This document shows, piece by piece, positions 49,554 through 58,945 of a stretch of DNA of 64,000 nt. Made by a program: the position numbers and the translations under genes. Under the pieces are notes generated by a model, which was not told where the DNA came from, did not search any database, and was given only the letters and a program-made list of their open reading frames with translations. The stretch's first letter is position 1. Each line of letters begins with the position of its first letter. Source of the DNA: Caproicibacter sp002399225 (GTDB lineage: Bacteria > Bacillota > Clostridia > Oscillospirales > Acutalibacteraceae); contig DAIOKN010000001.1 in NCBI GenBank assembly GCA_036756705.1, positions 62,001 through 126,000 on the forward strand. Reading direction: 5' to 3'.

Positions 49554-52334
49554 ATGAAGATGCAGTTCCCAAAGCGCAGAAACAAATGGCTGTGTTTCCT
49601 GCTGGCGGCCATTGTGCTGATATTGCTGACGGCATTGCCGTTTGCGGAAACCGCAAGCTCCCCTGCCGCCGGCGATACTTCCTGTTCAGAAAGCGGGAAT
49701 TCTTCCGCCGCAGATGTTCCGAAAGACAAAGGGGAGAAAACCGTTTCCGGCAAAGGAATTTCTTCCGAAGAGAAAGCGGCTTCCGGCAAAGAAGAGACAA
49801 CTTCGACTTCCAGTGAGGCTCTTCCTTCCGGCAAAGAGGTTTCCTCCGGCGGAAAGGCGCCTTCTGAAAAACAGGCGGGGTCCGGCGAAAGTTCGGAATC
49901 CGGAAAAACGATCCGTCGGTTTCAGAATGATGAGATTGCGGTGGAAGCGGTCCTTTCCGATGCTTCGGAGCTGCCGGGGGATGCCAGACTCTGCGTGGTT
50001 CCGATTACGCAGGAAAAAAACAGCGGAAAATATCAAAAAATTGCAAAGCAAATCGGTGAGAATCTGAAAGAAGCAGACCAGACTGTCACGGGGTTGCTGG
50101 CGTATGATATTTATTTTTCAGCGGACGGAACGAAATATGAGCCGAAAGACGGAGACGTTACCGTAACCATTCAGTATAAAAAACAGATCTTTTCCACGAA
50201 AGTTAAAAAGTCCACCAATACGGTCAAAGTGCTGCACCTGGAGGATACGGAGGATGGATCCGAGGTGGAAGATGTCACCAAATCGGTGGATGTGACAGAC
50301 CTCGGCGAGAATGCGGCTGACCCGGAAAGCGAACCGTCTTCCGGCATGGTTTCCGGGTCTGGCAGCAGTTCGGCGTGCTCCTCTTCCGGCATGGTTTCCG
50401 GGACCGGCAGCAGTTTGGCGGAACCGTCTTCTTCCAGTGCTGCGTCCGAAAGGGACGGCGCCGATACCGTGGAGTTTACAACCGGCAGTTTTTCGGTCTT
50501 TGCCGTCGCCGGCGTTCGCAGCCGGGAAGCCGGAATTCATACTTCTCTGACCTTTCAGAATCCGGACGGAAGCACGGACACGAAGATCAGCGGGACCTAT
50601 TATCTTTATGTGGAGCGCAGCGGCGATTCCTATCGCAATCTGGTAAAGCTCGATGTTTCCGGGGGAACGGCGTCCGCATCCATTGCCGGCTTGTACGACC
50701 AAAACGGCGATCAGATGAATCATAATCAGGACGGGCTGTATCCTCTGACCGACGGAGACGGCTATGGTGCGGTCCTGTTTCAGTACAACGGAAACGACCC
50801 TTCCGCAACGTTTGACCGTCACTTTCGCTGGGACGACAATGACACCCAGCATGGGTATGTCCGTTACAAGAACGGCGACGATATTGCGGAGGCTTTTACG
50901 GTAACGGAATTCCCCGGAACGGTGACCGTTTCCAATGGAACCGGTGCGGTGAATATCATTGCGGCGGCCAAAACGGGCATCCAATTCTCCCGCTCCGACT
51001 TGCTGAGCCGGTTAAAACCGGTCCTTCCCTTTGCAGTTTTTGCGGACTATTTCGACCTCAGCGGATCAGAGGTGGAAGGGTGCATTGCGGCAAATCAGGC
51101 AACTATCTGCGGGGCCTTTGGCAATACGGAGAACAATATCAGCCATTATTCAGATGCCGCCAATACTATCACGGTGAAAAAGATCTATGACGGCTCCGAA
51201 CCGAAAACTTTCCGGTTCGGCCTGTACCGGAAGGATACGAACAAGCGGATCGGTGAAATCAAGACGCTGACCCTGCCCGCCGCGGGCAGTGAGAGCGGAA
51301 CCGTCGCCTTTGATGTCGGCCATGAGGACGTTGACCGTTACACCGTCCATGAGCTGGACGGCGATGGGGCCGTTCTCCGGGAGGGCGGCCAATACGACGG
51401 TTTCCGGCTGACGAAAGTGACGGCCGGTAAAAAGGAAACGAACGCTTCCACCTTAAACTGGACTTCCTATATCAATAGCTTCTGCAGCGACAGCACGGGG
51501 GGAAGATTGCAGCAGCAGTATAAGCAGAACCGGCTGGTGGTTGGGAAGGGGATTCCCGTCGTCAGCGGCGATCCGAGCGACAACGGAGGAAAGCACGTCG
51601 CGTGCGGCAGCGGAAAATTTACCTGCGACCCGGGCCAGAATATTTTAAACGCTTCAAAAAGCAGCCCGATGCCTGACTTTTCTGGAATTTTAAGCAGCAT
51701 GGAAGAGCTTTCCGCGGACCTGGCCGGGGCGATCCCAACGGACTCGGTCGCCGTGAAAAATTACAAAGTGAGCGATTTTGCTCATTTTGATAACAATACC
51801 TTTGATTTTACCGTTGACAACGGGCAGATGCTTTTGATCAATATCGATGCGACCGGCTGTAAAAGCTTTCAGTTTCCCAATAATTCCAAATTAAAGGTCA
51901 ACGGCCAGGCGATGGGCGGCTGGGTGCAAATTGCCCCGAGCATTGTCGTCAATGTCTACACAAGGAACCAGGACGGCAGCGTCTCGGCTTACAACGGCAT
52001 TATCAATTACGCCGGCTATATGATGGGGACTCTGCTGGCTCCCGGCGCGGAAGTTCATGTGTCGACGGGAGCCTACAACGGGAGAATTGTTGCATGCAAG
52101 GTCTACAATGACCGCGTGGAGATCCATGGCGTCACAATGGGGACCGCAGGGGAAAACATCCTCTGGACCTTTGTGAATACAGCTGTTTCCGGGATTATTG
52201 CCCTTCCCGAAACGGGAGGGACGGGGACCGGTCTCTTCTTTGGCCTTGGCGGGGGGCTGATCCTCCTGGCCACGGCAGGGATCGTTCTCCGCCGGAAGCA
52301 CAGACCGCGAGAGGCAGGGGGTGAATCCGGCTAG
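49554..52334 (+). CDS. LPETG-anchored surface protein, probable pilus tip adhesin
   Basis: A 926-residue secreted protein. It has a signal helix (WLCFLLAAIVLILLTALPFAETA), a Ser/Gly/Lys-rich low-complexity region to about residue 125, beta-rich repeats in the middle, and a segment from about 735 (VKNYKVSDFAHFDNNTFDF, then PGAEVHV and GAYNGRIVACKVYNDRVEIHG) that matches the choice-of-anchor A domain. The C-terminus has LPETG at about 884, a hydrophobic helix and a positively charged tail. As the largest anchored protein of the operon it is the likely tip or adhesive subunit. The ligand is not known. Confidence 0.88.
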   Translation: MKMQFPKRRNKWLCFLLAAIVLILLTALPFAETASSPAAGDTSCSESGNSSAADVPKDKGEKTVSGKGISSEEKAASGKEETTSTSSEALPSGKEVSSGGKAPSEKQAGSGESSESGKTIRRFQNDEIAVEAVLSDASELPGDARLCVVPITQEKNSGKYQKIAKQIGENLKEADQTVTGLLAYDIYFSADGTKYEPKDGDVTVTIQYKKQIFSTKVKKSTNTVKVLHLEDTEDGSEVEDVTKSVDVTDLGENAADPESEPSSGMVSGSGSSSACSSSGMVSGTGSSLAEPSSSSAASERDGADTVEFTTGSFSVFAVAGVRSREAGIHTSLTFQNPDGSTDTKISGTYYLYVERSGDSYRNLVKLDVSGGTASASIAGLYDQNGDQMNHNQDGLYPLTDGDGYGAVLFQYNGNDPSATFDRHFRWDDNDTQHGYVRYKNGDDIAEAFTVTEFPGTVTVSNGTGAVNIIAAAKTGIQFSRSDLLSRLKPVLPFAVFADYFDLSGSEVEGCIAANQATICGAFGNTENNISHYSDAANTITVKKIYDGSEPKTFRFGLYRKDTNKRIGEIKTLTLPAAGSESGTVAFDVGHEDVDRYTVHELDGDGAVLREGGQYDGFRLTKVTAGKKETNASTLNWTSYINSFCSDSTGGRLQQQYKQNRLVVGKGIPVVSGDPSDNGGKHVACGSGKFTCDPGQNILNASKSSPMPDFSGILSSMEELSADLAGAIPTDSVAVKNYKVSDFAHFDNNTFDFTVDNGQMLLINIDATGCKSFQFPNNSKLKVNGQAMGGWVQIAPSIVVNVYTRNQDGSVSAYNGIINYAGYMMGTLLAPGAEVHVSTGAYNGRIVACKVYNDRVEIHGVTMGTAGENILWTFVNTAVSGIIALPETGGTGTGLFFGLGGGLILLATAGIVLRRKHRPREAGGESG

Positions 52335-52408
52335 AGACAGCCGCAGGCAGATCGACTTCCACGATAAAACACGATAAAACACGATGAATTCAGAGGAGGA
52401 TTTTTATT

Positions 52409-54043
52409 ATGAATTTTCGAAAACACTTCGGTGCGATCGCGATGGCGGTGCTGATGGTTTTGTCTTTCGGCGCCCTTCCCGCTTTTGCCGTGGCGCAGCC
52501 CGCAAGTACAGGTTCTCTCACCATGCTGGATGAAAGCGGAGCACAAAAGACGACCTCTTCCTATTCTGCGGATCAAATCGTCAAATTCGACGCCAGTGTA
52601 CTGAATGGGAAGACCGTCTACACCAACATGAAGCTGAACCCTGATTACAAATCTACGATGGTTCAAAACCTTGGCTTGGCAGGCGGCGCAAGCGACAGCG
52701 ATGTTTTAAACGCCCTTTCCAGCCTGGACGAGAAAAATGACGCGGCGAAAATTTCCGCGCTGGCCGTCGCACTGAAGAGCGTTAAACCTTCCACGTCGGG
52801 TTTTACCAATACCACAACGTCAAACGGCAAATTCAGCAGCCTGCCTTACGGCTATTATCTGGTTCTTGAAACGGCTAATAACGCGGATGACGGCACCGTC
52901 CTCTCGAAGCCGATTCTGGTCGGCGTGCCTGTCAAAGGGGCGGCGACCGTTACCCCCGATGTGACGGTTACGGTCAAGACCGACAAAGCGACGGTGGAAA
53001 AGAAAATCGTTGTGCCGGATCCCAGTGACGGCAGCAAAAACATTCTCGTTGATTCCAGCACGGCCGCCGTGGGCGACACGGTCCGCTATCAGTCCCTTTC
53101 CACGATTCCCACCTATTCCGCGGATGCGTCGGGTATTACATACAATGTGACCGATACATTCAGTAAAGGGCTGACCTACCAGGGGATCGATGCGGTCAAA
53201 ATTGTGGAGGATAACAACGGCAGCTATACCGAGAAGAAAACGCTTGCTTCCGGCACGGATTATACGCTTTCCACAGACAATCTCGGCGGCGCGACGTTCC
53301 GCCTTTCGCTGAGCAATGACCAGGAGATCAAAAATTGGGGCAATGCGGGGTACAAACTGCTGGTCACTTATCATGCGGTGCTGAACAGCAGTGCAAATTC
53401 CGGCAGCGTCGGCAACCCGAACTCCATTCATCTGACCTACAGCAATAATCCTGGAGAGACCGACCGCACCACCCCGGACGACACCGTCATCACCTATACT
53501 AACCGTCTGGTCGTCACCAAGAAGGATTCCGGCGGCGCCACGCTGAGCGGAGCCACCTTTGAGCTGCACCGGCAGAACGGAAAAGATGCTTCCGGTAACC
53601 CGGTCTGGGGCGACCCGGTCGACACCCAGATCACCGATGGCAGCGGACTTGCCACGTTTTCCAAATTGCAGCAGGGCACCTATGAGCTGGTCGAGACCAA
53701 GGCGCCGGACGGCTACAATCTGAGCGACCCAGTCATTTTCACGGTCAACGCGAAAAACGGCGGAGTTCAAATCCCGGATGCCAACATTGCGGTGACGCAG
53801 GTCGGCAATGCGGCCGCTTTGGATTTCAAGGCTGTCTGGTCCTGTGACAACAACAACGTCAGCATTGACGGCACGACGGGGAACCTGAACCTCGGCATTA
53901 CGGATACCAAAGGATTTGTTCTTCCTGGCACCGGCGGCATCGGCACAACGATTTTCACCGTTTGCGGCATTGGGATCATTGCGCTTGGATGCTGCCTGGC
54001 TTTGGTGTATAATAGGAAAAAGAAAAAATCCGGGCAGCACTGA
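52409..54043 (+). CDS. Major pilin, isopeptide-forming, LPGTG-anchored
   Basis: A 544-residue pilin. It has a signal peptide (AIAMAVLMVLSFGALPAFA), an N-terminal domain, a D2-type isopeptide-forming domain (TVRYQSLSTIPTYS, TYNVTDTFSKGLTY, TDYTLSTDNLGGATF), a SpaA/Cna-B domain (RLVVTKKDSGGATLSGATFELHR) with the E-box-like YELVETKAPDGY, and the sorting signal LPGTG at 505 followed by a helix and Lys/Arg tail. Lysine-rich VTVKTDKATVEKK near residue 185 may supply the pilin lysine. Two class C sortases follow. It is the probable shaft subunit. Confidence 0.9.
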   Translation: MNFRKHFGAIAMAVLMVLSFGALPAFAVAQPASTGSLTMLDESGAQKTTSSYSADQIVKFDASVLNGKTVYTNMKLNPDYKSTMVQNLGLAGGASDSDVLNALSSLDEKNDAAKISALAVALKSVKPSTSGFTNTTTSNGKFSSLPYGYYLVLETANNADDGTVLSKPILVGVPVKGAATVTPDVTVTVKTDKATVEKKIVVPDPSDGSKNILVDSSTAAVGDTVRYQSLSTIPTYSADASGITYNVTDTFSKGLTYQGIDAVKIVEDNNGSYTEKKTLASGTDYTLSTDNLGGATFRLSLSNDQEIKNWGNAGYKLLVTYHAVLNSSANSGSVGNPNSIHLTYSNNPGETDRTTPDDTVITYTNRLVVTKKDSGGATLSGATFELHRQNGKDASGNPVWGDPVDTQITDGSGLATFSKLQQGTYELVETKAPDGYNLSDPVIFTVNAKNGGVQIPDANIAVTQVGNAAALDFKAVWSCDNNNVSIDGTTGNLNLGITDTKGFVLPGTGGIGTTIFTVCGIGIIALGCCLALVYNRKKKKSGQH

Positions 54044-54109
54044 TTCGGAGCGGCGGAGGACGCTTCCGTTCCCTCGGGAGGACGGAAAACAGGATGGGAG
54101 GCACGGGAT

Positions 54110-54928
54110 TTGAAAAAGAATATTCCCGTGATTGCCATCGTCTGTGTTTTGGCTCTCGGCGTCTGCGTCCTCCTTTACCCGGTCGTCAGCGCGATCATCG
54201 CGAAGATGACGGAATCCGTGACGATCTCCAGCTATCAGAAAGCGGTGGAAAATCTCTCCGGTCAGCAGATCGCGAAGATGAAGGCGGACGCGGAAAAATA
54301 CAACAGACAGCTCAGCGGAGCCGTCCTTTCCGACCCTTTTACGGGAACCGAAAAGCTCGATACCGGCTATATCAAACTGCTTAATGTCAGCGAGGTGATG
54401 GGTTACCTTGAGATTCCGAAAATCAATGTTTATCTTCCCATTTACCACGGGACCTCGGCGGAAGTTCTCCAAAAAGGCATTGGGCATTTGCAGAACACCT
54501 CTCTCCCAATCGGCGGAAAGAGTACGCATGCGGTGCTTTCCGGGCACAGAGGACTTCCCTCGGCAACTCTTTTGACGAACCTTGACCAAATGAAAAAGGG
54601 CGATGTGTTCTACATCCATATTCTGGATGAAATCCTGGCGTATCAGGTGGAAAAGATCAAGGTGGTCAATCCGGACAACACGGCGGATCTGGCCATTCAG
54701 CCCGGCAGGGATCTTGTCACGCTGGTCACTTGCACTCCTTACGGAATCAACACGCAGCGGCTTTTGGTGCGGGGAAAGCGGATCGAATACATTCCCGGAA
54801 GCCGGGCTCAGCCGAAACGGCAGGCCGGTGAGGCGGCCGTTGTTCCGTCCGCGGCTTTGGCCGCGGCGGCGGTTCCGGCAGTGCTGCTTGTCAGGGCATG
54901 GAAAAAGAGGAGAAGGGTGCGAAAGTGA
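54110..54928 (+). CDS. Class C (pilin-polymerising) sortase
   Basis: A 272-residue membrane transpeptidase. An N-terminal helix (IPVIAIVCVLALGVCVLLYP) and a C-terminal helix (ALAAAAVPAVLLVRAW) bracket the catalytic domain. The histidine is in AVLSGHRGLPSATLLTNLDQM and the cysteine in DLVTLVTCTPYGINTQRLLVRG (TLVTC). The lid motif DPFTG is at about residue 82. This type joins the pilin threonine to a lysine of the next pilin. The start is TTG 54110 with GGGAGG upstream. It overlaps the next sortase gene by 4 bp. Confidence 0.92.
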   Translation: MKKNIPVIAIVCVLALGVCVLLYPVVSAIIAKMTESVTISSYQKAVENLSGQQIAKMKADAEKYNRQLSGAVLSDPFTGTEKLDTGYIKLLNVSEVMGYLEIPKINVYLPIYHGTSAEVLQKGIGHLQNTSLPIGGKSTHAVLSGHRGLPSATLLTNLDQMKKGDVFYIHILDEILAYQVEKIKVVNPDNTADLAIQPGRDLVTLVTCTPYGINTQRLLVRGKRIEYIPGSRAQPKRQAGEAAVVPSAALAAAAVPAVLLVRAWKKRRRVRK

Positions 54929-55692
54929 AAAGAACCGGAAAAATCAGCCGGCACGCCTTAACCATGATCTCCGCCATCCTCCTTTTAACCGGCTTTGTGA
55001 TGTTCCTTTACCCGATCCTTGCGGATTTTGTCAGCCGGCAATACACCGACGTTTCCATCCGGTCCTTTGACAAGGCCGTTGACTCCATGCGGGAGAATCA
55101 GGAGATTGTTCCGGACAATACGCTGCAGGTCGGCGGTTCTTCTCTGGATGACCTGCTCAGAAGGGTCAAAGCCTATAATCAAAAGTTATATGCCGACGGC
55201 CAGAAGGATTTGGTAGACCCGTTTTCCTATGAAGTCAGCAGCTTTGATCTTTCCGGTTACGGGATAGACGACGACATGTTCGGCTCGATTGAAATTCCAA
55301 AAATCCATGTGAAGCTTGGCATTTATCTGGGCGCGACCGCGGCGAACATGTCAAAAGGGGCGGTCCACCTGACCCAAACCTCGCTGCCGATCGGCGGAGA
55401 GAATACCAATGCCGTGATTGCGGCGCACCGCGGGTCAAGGTACGGCGACATGTTTCTTCGCATCGACCGTCTGAAAGCCGGCGATGAGGTTCGGATCACC
55501 AATGCGTGGGGTACGCTGACTTACCGCGTGACCTCCACAGCTGTCATCGCGCCAAATCAGGTCGGCAAGGTACTGATCCAGCCGGGCCGGGATAGGGTGA
55601 CGCTGCTCAGCTGTAACCCCTATGGAAAAAGCACACAGCGCTATGTGGTCTATTGTGACCGCGCGGCGGAGAAAGAGCTGAATTCCCGCTGA
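54925..55692 (+). CDS. Second class C sortase
   Basis: A 255-residue sortase. A membrane helix (LTMISAILLLTGFVMFLYPILADF) precedes the domain; the lid motif DPFSY is near residue 98, the histidine is in AVIAAHRGSRYGDMFLRIDRL, and the cysteine is in RVTLLSCNPYGKSTQRYV. TLLSC replaces the usual TLxTC. GTG 54925 overlaps the stop of the previous sortase gene (GTGA); an ATG at 54898 lies inside that gene. Two class C enzymes in one operon usually divide polymerisation and minor-pilin attachment between them. Confidence 0.91.
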   Translation: MKRTGKISRHALTMISAILLLTGFVMFLYPILADFVSRQYTDVSIRSFDKAVDSMRENQEIVPDNTLQVGGSSLDDLLRRVKAYNQKLYADGQKDLVDPFSYEVSSFDLSGYGIDDDMFGSIEIPKIHVKLGIYLGATAANMSKGAVHLTQTSLPIGGENTNAVIAAHRGSRYGDMFLRIDRLKAGDEVRITNAWGTLTYRVTSTAVIAPNQVGKVLIQPGRDRVTLLSCNPYGKSTQRYVVYCDRAAEKELNSR

Positions 55693-55731
55693 ACGGGGTT
55701 CGGGCCAAGAGAGGGAAGGGATGGTGATAGA

Positions 55732-56958
55732 ATGAAACTGCCGCTGAGGTTGAGAAGGACCGGGAGCGTACTTTTTGCTGCCGTTTTGCTGCTGCTTTTT
55801 CTGGCGGCGCAGGTGTTTGCTTCCACCGAGGTCGGCACGGGCAAACAGGGTTCCATCACCCTCTATGAATCCGGCGCCGGTACGGGCGCTTCCCTTTCCG
55901 GGATCCGGTTTACAGTTTACAGGGTTGCGGATCTTTTAGAGTCCGGCAGCTATCGGCTGACGGACGAGTTTTCCGGTTCCGGACTTCGCCTTGACCGGCT
56001 GAAAACGGCTTCCGAGGTTTCGGTTGCCTCCAAGAGCCTGACGGACTATGTTTCAGCGCATCACATCGCAGGGGTTTCCCGGGCCACGGATTCGAGCGGC
56101 AACGTCAAATTTCCTGATCTCGTTCTCGGGTATTACCTTGTGGTTCAGGATGTATCGGCGGGGACCCGGGCTTGCGTCATCTGCGATCCGTTCCTGATTC
56201 CCGTCCCAATGAAAAGCGAAAACGGAAAAAGGTGGATCTATCATTTGGTTGCAAACACGAAGAGCGAACCCGCGAGCGGGGCGGTGCTCCTCGAAAAGAA
56301 AAGCGATTCCGGGTCCCTGCTTTCCGGGGCGGTTTTCCGGCTGGAAAAGAAGGTTTACGGCACGTCTTCCGGTTCGCAGACAGGCTCGGACAGCGGAAGA
56401 GCGGATGATTGGAAGACCATGATTTCGGAATTGACGACTAACCGCTACGGCCAGATTATGGTGAAAGACATGCCGTACGGGCAGTACCGGTTTCAGGAAG
56501 TTGCCGCACCGTCCGGCTATGAGCTGGATGCGACGCCATATCCGTTTTCCGTTTCCGCGGCCGGCTCGGCTACGCTGGCAAACGGCAGATATGTCAGAGC
56601 TTACGGAACCGTTGTGTCCCTTGTGGCCTATGATTCTCCCACCGGTTCCCCGCCTTCCCACCACCATCCGCATGATCCGCCTTCGACCGTCTCGGAACCT
56701 CCGCCGTCCGCAAGCTCCGAAGAGCCCCCTACCGTGGTTTCCGACAACCCGGTCCCCAAGGCTCCGCCGGAAGTGACGGAGGAGTCGGAAGAACCAGCGG
56801 GAACCGAAACAATTCAAGATCAGCAGGTGCCGAAGTCGGGTTTTAATCTTCCCAAAACGGGCGGCAGTATCTGTTATGCGGTATGTACTTATGGGGGAAT
56901 TTTTCTGGCGGTATGCGGGATGATTGTATTTCTGCTGTCCAGGAGAAAAAAAGAATAA
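55732..56958 (+). CDS. Minor pilin / basal subunit, LPKTG-anchored
   Basis: A 408-residue secreted protein with signal sequence (VLFAAVLLLLFLAAQVFA), an N-terminal Cna-B-like domain (SITLYESGAGTGASLSGIRFTVYRVA), a second SpaA-like domain (AVLLEKKSDSGSLLSGAVFRLEKK) with the E-box-like YRFQEVAAPSGYEL, a Pro/Ser-rich spacer with a run of histidines, and the sorting signal LPKTG at 373 before a helix and RRKKE. Proline-rich linkers before the anchor are typical of basal pilins attached to the wall. It closes the pilus operon before a terminator. Confidence 0.88.
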   Translation: MKLPLRLRRTGSVLFAAVLLLLFLAAQVFASTEVGTGKQGSITLYESGAGTGASLSGIRFTVYRVADLLESGSYRLTDEFSGSGLRLDRLKTASEVSVASKSLTDYVSAHHIAGVSRATDSSGNVKFPDLVLGYYLVVQDVSAGTRACVICDPFLIPVPMKSENGKRWIYHLVANTKSEPASGAVLLEKKSDSGSLLSGAVFRLEKKVYGTSSGSQTGSDSGRADDWKTMISELTTNRYGQIMVKDMPYGQYRFQEVAAPSGYELDATPYPFSVSAAGSATLANGRYVRAYGTVVSLVAYDSPTGSPPSHHHPHDPPSTVSEPPPSASSEEPPTVVSDNPVPKAPPEVTEESEEPAGTETIQDQQVPKSGFNLPKTGGSICYAVCTYGGIFLAVCGMIVFLLSRRKKE

Positions 56959-56973
56959 GAAAAAGTCAGCTGG

Positions 56974-57012
56974 CCGCTGCAGGGCGTGAAATCTTGCGGC
57001 GGCTTTTTCTTT
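56974..57012 (+). terminator. Terminator of the sortase-pilus operon
   Basis: Stem GCCGC-t-GCA/TGC-g-GCGGC with a loop of about 12 nt and TTTTTCTTT. Confidence 0.75.
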
Positions 57013-57110
57013 CGCCCATAAAACGCAGAGGTAAAAAGGGTTCCATTTGAATGAATGCACAAAAAATAAATCATTAATTCGAAAAAATGCAACATTCTGT
57101 TATTACCCAC

Positions 57111-57139
57111 TTGACGGGGGTAAAAAAAAGATTTATTCT
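57111..57139 (+). promoter_or_regulatory. Promoter of the pyrophosphatase gene
   Basis: TTGACG (57111-57116) and TATTCT (57134-57139) separated by 17 bp. Confidence 0.8.
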
Positions 57140-57225
57140 ATAACTGAGTTCTTCGGCATTTGGACCCTTTGGTCGGCGGGGGTCGGATGTTGTTGACGGT
57201 ATTTTTTTTAAAGAGGTTATTAAAA

Positions 57226-58872
57226 ATGAATGAGACCGTTTACATAACCGGGCATAAAAATCCGGATACGGATTCCATTTGTTCTTCCATCGCTTATTCC
57301 GAGCTAAAAAAAAGGCTTGGAGTTCCGGCCGTGCCGGTTCGAATCGGCAAGATCAATAAGGAAACGGCGTTTGTGCTGAACTACTTTGGGGTCAAGGAAC
57401 CAGAATATCTGAAAACCGTTAAGACTCAGGTTTCCGATTTGGATCTGGATGTGATTCCACCCGTGTCGGAAGACATCTCTATTAAAACGGCATGGAACAT
57501 TATGCATAAAAGCAACAAGCAGGTGCTGCCGGTTACCGACGACAGCGGCAAACTGCTTGGGATCATTTCTCTTTCCGATATTACGAAAAGCTATATGACT
57601 TCTCAGGGGAACAATGTGCTGTCCAAAAGCCATACGCCGCTGCGCAACGTTACGGATACTTTAAATGCGAAACTTGTCTGCGGCAGCATGGACGATATGT
57701 TTCAGTCGATTGGCAAGGTCGTAATTGCCTCCATGTCGCCGGACAGCCTGGAGCCCTTTGTGGAAAAGAACGATATCGTGCTGGCGGGAAACCGCAAAGA
57801 CAGCCAGATGCGGGTGCTGAAAGCCGGAGTCAGCTGCCTGATTGCGACCTGCGGCGGCCATTTGGATAAAGATGTTCTGGAGCTTGCCCGGCAGCAGAAG
57901 TGCATTGTGATGGAAACCAATTACGACACGTTCACCACAGCCCTGCTGATCAATCAGAGCATTCCCGTAGGCTATGTGATGACAAAGAAAAACATGGTCT
58001 GCTTCAATGTTCATGATTTTATTGATTCCATCCGCGACAAAATGCTTCAGACACGTTACCGCAGTTATCCGATCGTCGATGACAGCGGGGCGATCAAAGG
58101 TTTTGTGTACCGCTACCATCTGATTTCTCCGAGGAAAAAGAAAGTGATTCTTCTCGACCACAACGAAAAATCCCAGACGGTGGACGGCATCGACCAGGCC
58201 GATATCCTTGAGATCATTGATCATCACAGGATTGGAGATATCCAGACCAGCGCCCCGGTTTATTTCCGCAATGACACGGTTGGCAGCACGGCGACGCTGG
58301 TGGCGCGGATGTACCAGGAAAACGGAATCCGCCCGATGAAGGAAATTGCGGGACTTCTCTGCGCGGCGGTTATGTCCGACACCTTAAATCTGAAATCGCC
58401 GACGACCACTTATCTGGACCGCGAAACGGTTTCGCAGCTGTCTGAGATTGCGGGGATCGACCCGGATGCCTTTGCCACCGAAATGTTCCAGGCGGGTTCG
58501 TCGCTGGCGGATATGACCCCGGATCAGATCCTCTTCAACGATTTCAAAGATTATAACCTGAACCGGTATAAAGTCGGCATTGGGCAGGTAAACGCCGGCG
58601 ACCCGGAAAGTGTAAAGAAGCTGAAGAGCAGCCTTTTGAAGCATATGGAAGAAGTAAAAAAGGAAAAGGGATATGACCTGTTGCTCCTGATGATGACGGA
58701 TATCGTCAAGGAAAGCTCTCATCTTCTGTTTACTCAAAAGGGAGAAGAACTGATCCACAATGCTTTTGAGATTGAGCCGAAGGACAATGATGTCTATCTG
58801 GAAGGCGTTGTTTCCCGCAAAAAACAAGTGGTTCCGCTTTTGACCAACGCCATTCAAAACAACCCGGTCTGA
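57226..58872 (+). CDS. ppaC: Family II inorganic pyrophosphatase with CBS and DRTGG domains
   Basis: A 548-residue manganese-dependent pyrophosphatase. The DHH catalytic motifs are VYITGHKNPDTDSICSSIAYSEL at the N-terminus, DHNEKSQ near residue 312, EIIDHHRIGD near 331 and SDTLNLKSPTTT near 387; DHHA2 follows. Two CBS segments and a DRTGG domain (about residues 70-300) are inserted, as in Clostridia enzymes inhibited by AMP and activated by diadenosine polyphosphates. ATG 57226 is chosen because its MNETVYITGHKNPDTDS is the family start; the 22-residue extension from 57160 has no ribosome site. The role is removal of pyrophosphate from biosynthesis. Confidence 0.94.
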   Translation: MNETVYITGHKNPDTDSICSSIAYSELKKRLGVPAVPVRIGKINKETAFVLNYFGVKEPEYLKTVKTQVSDLDLDVIPPVSEDISIKTAWNIMHKSNKQVLPVTDDSGKLLGIISLSDITKSYMTSQGNNVLSKSHTPLRNVTDTLNAKLVCGSMDDMFQSIGKVVIASMSPDSLEPFVEKNDIVLAGNRKDSQMRVLKAGVSCLIATCGGHLDKDVLELARQQKCIVMETNYDTFTTALLINQSIPVGYVMTKKNMVCFNVHDFIDSIRDKMLQTRYRSYPIVDDSGAIKGFVYRYHLISPRKKKVILLDHNEKSQTVDGIDQADILEIIDHHRIGDIQTSAPVYFRNDTVGSTATLVARMYQENGIRPMKEIAGLLCAAVMSDTLNLKSPTTTYLDRETVSQLSEIAGIDPDAFATEMFQAGSSLADMTPDQILFNDFKDYNLNRYKVGIGQVNAGDPESVKKLKSSLLKHMEEVKKEKGYDLLLLMMTDIVKESSHLLFTQKGEELIHNAFEIEPKDNDVYLEGVVSRKKQVVPLLTNAIQNNPV

Positions 58873-58883
58873 AATTAAAAAAT

Positions 58884-58925
58884 AAGGGCCGCTGCAAATT
58901 TTTTTTGCAGCGGCCTTTTTTACGA
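58884..58925 (+). terminator. Bidirectional terminator between ppaC and the sigK fragment
   Basis: Stem GGCCGCTGCAAA/TTTGCAGCGGCC with a T-rich loop and T-runs reading in both directions. Confidence 0.92.
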
Positions 58926-58945
58926 TTCAGCCAAGGGAAAACGCC

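Noticed and set aside
52820..54619. 599-codon reverse-strand frame opposite the major pilin and sortase
   Set aside because: Antisense to genes with signal peptides, sorting signals and catalytic motifs; no known domain.
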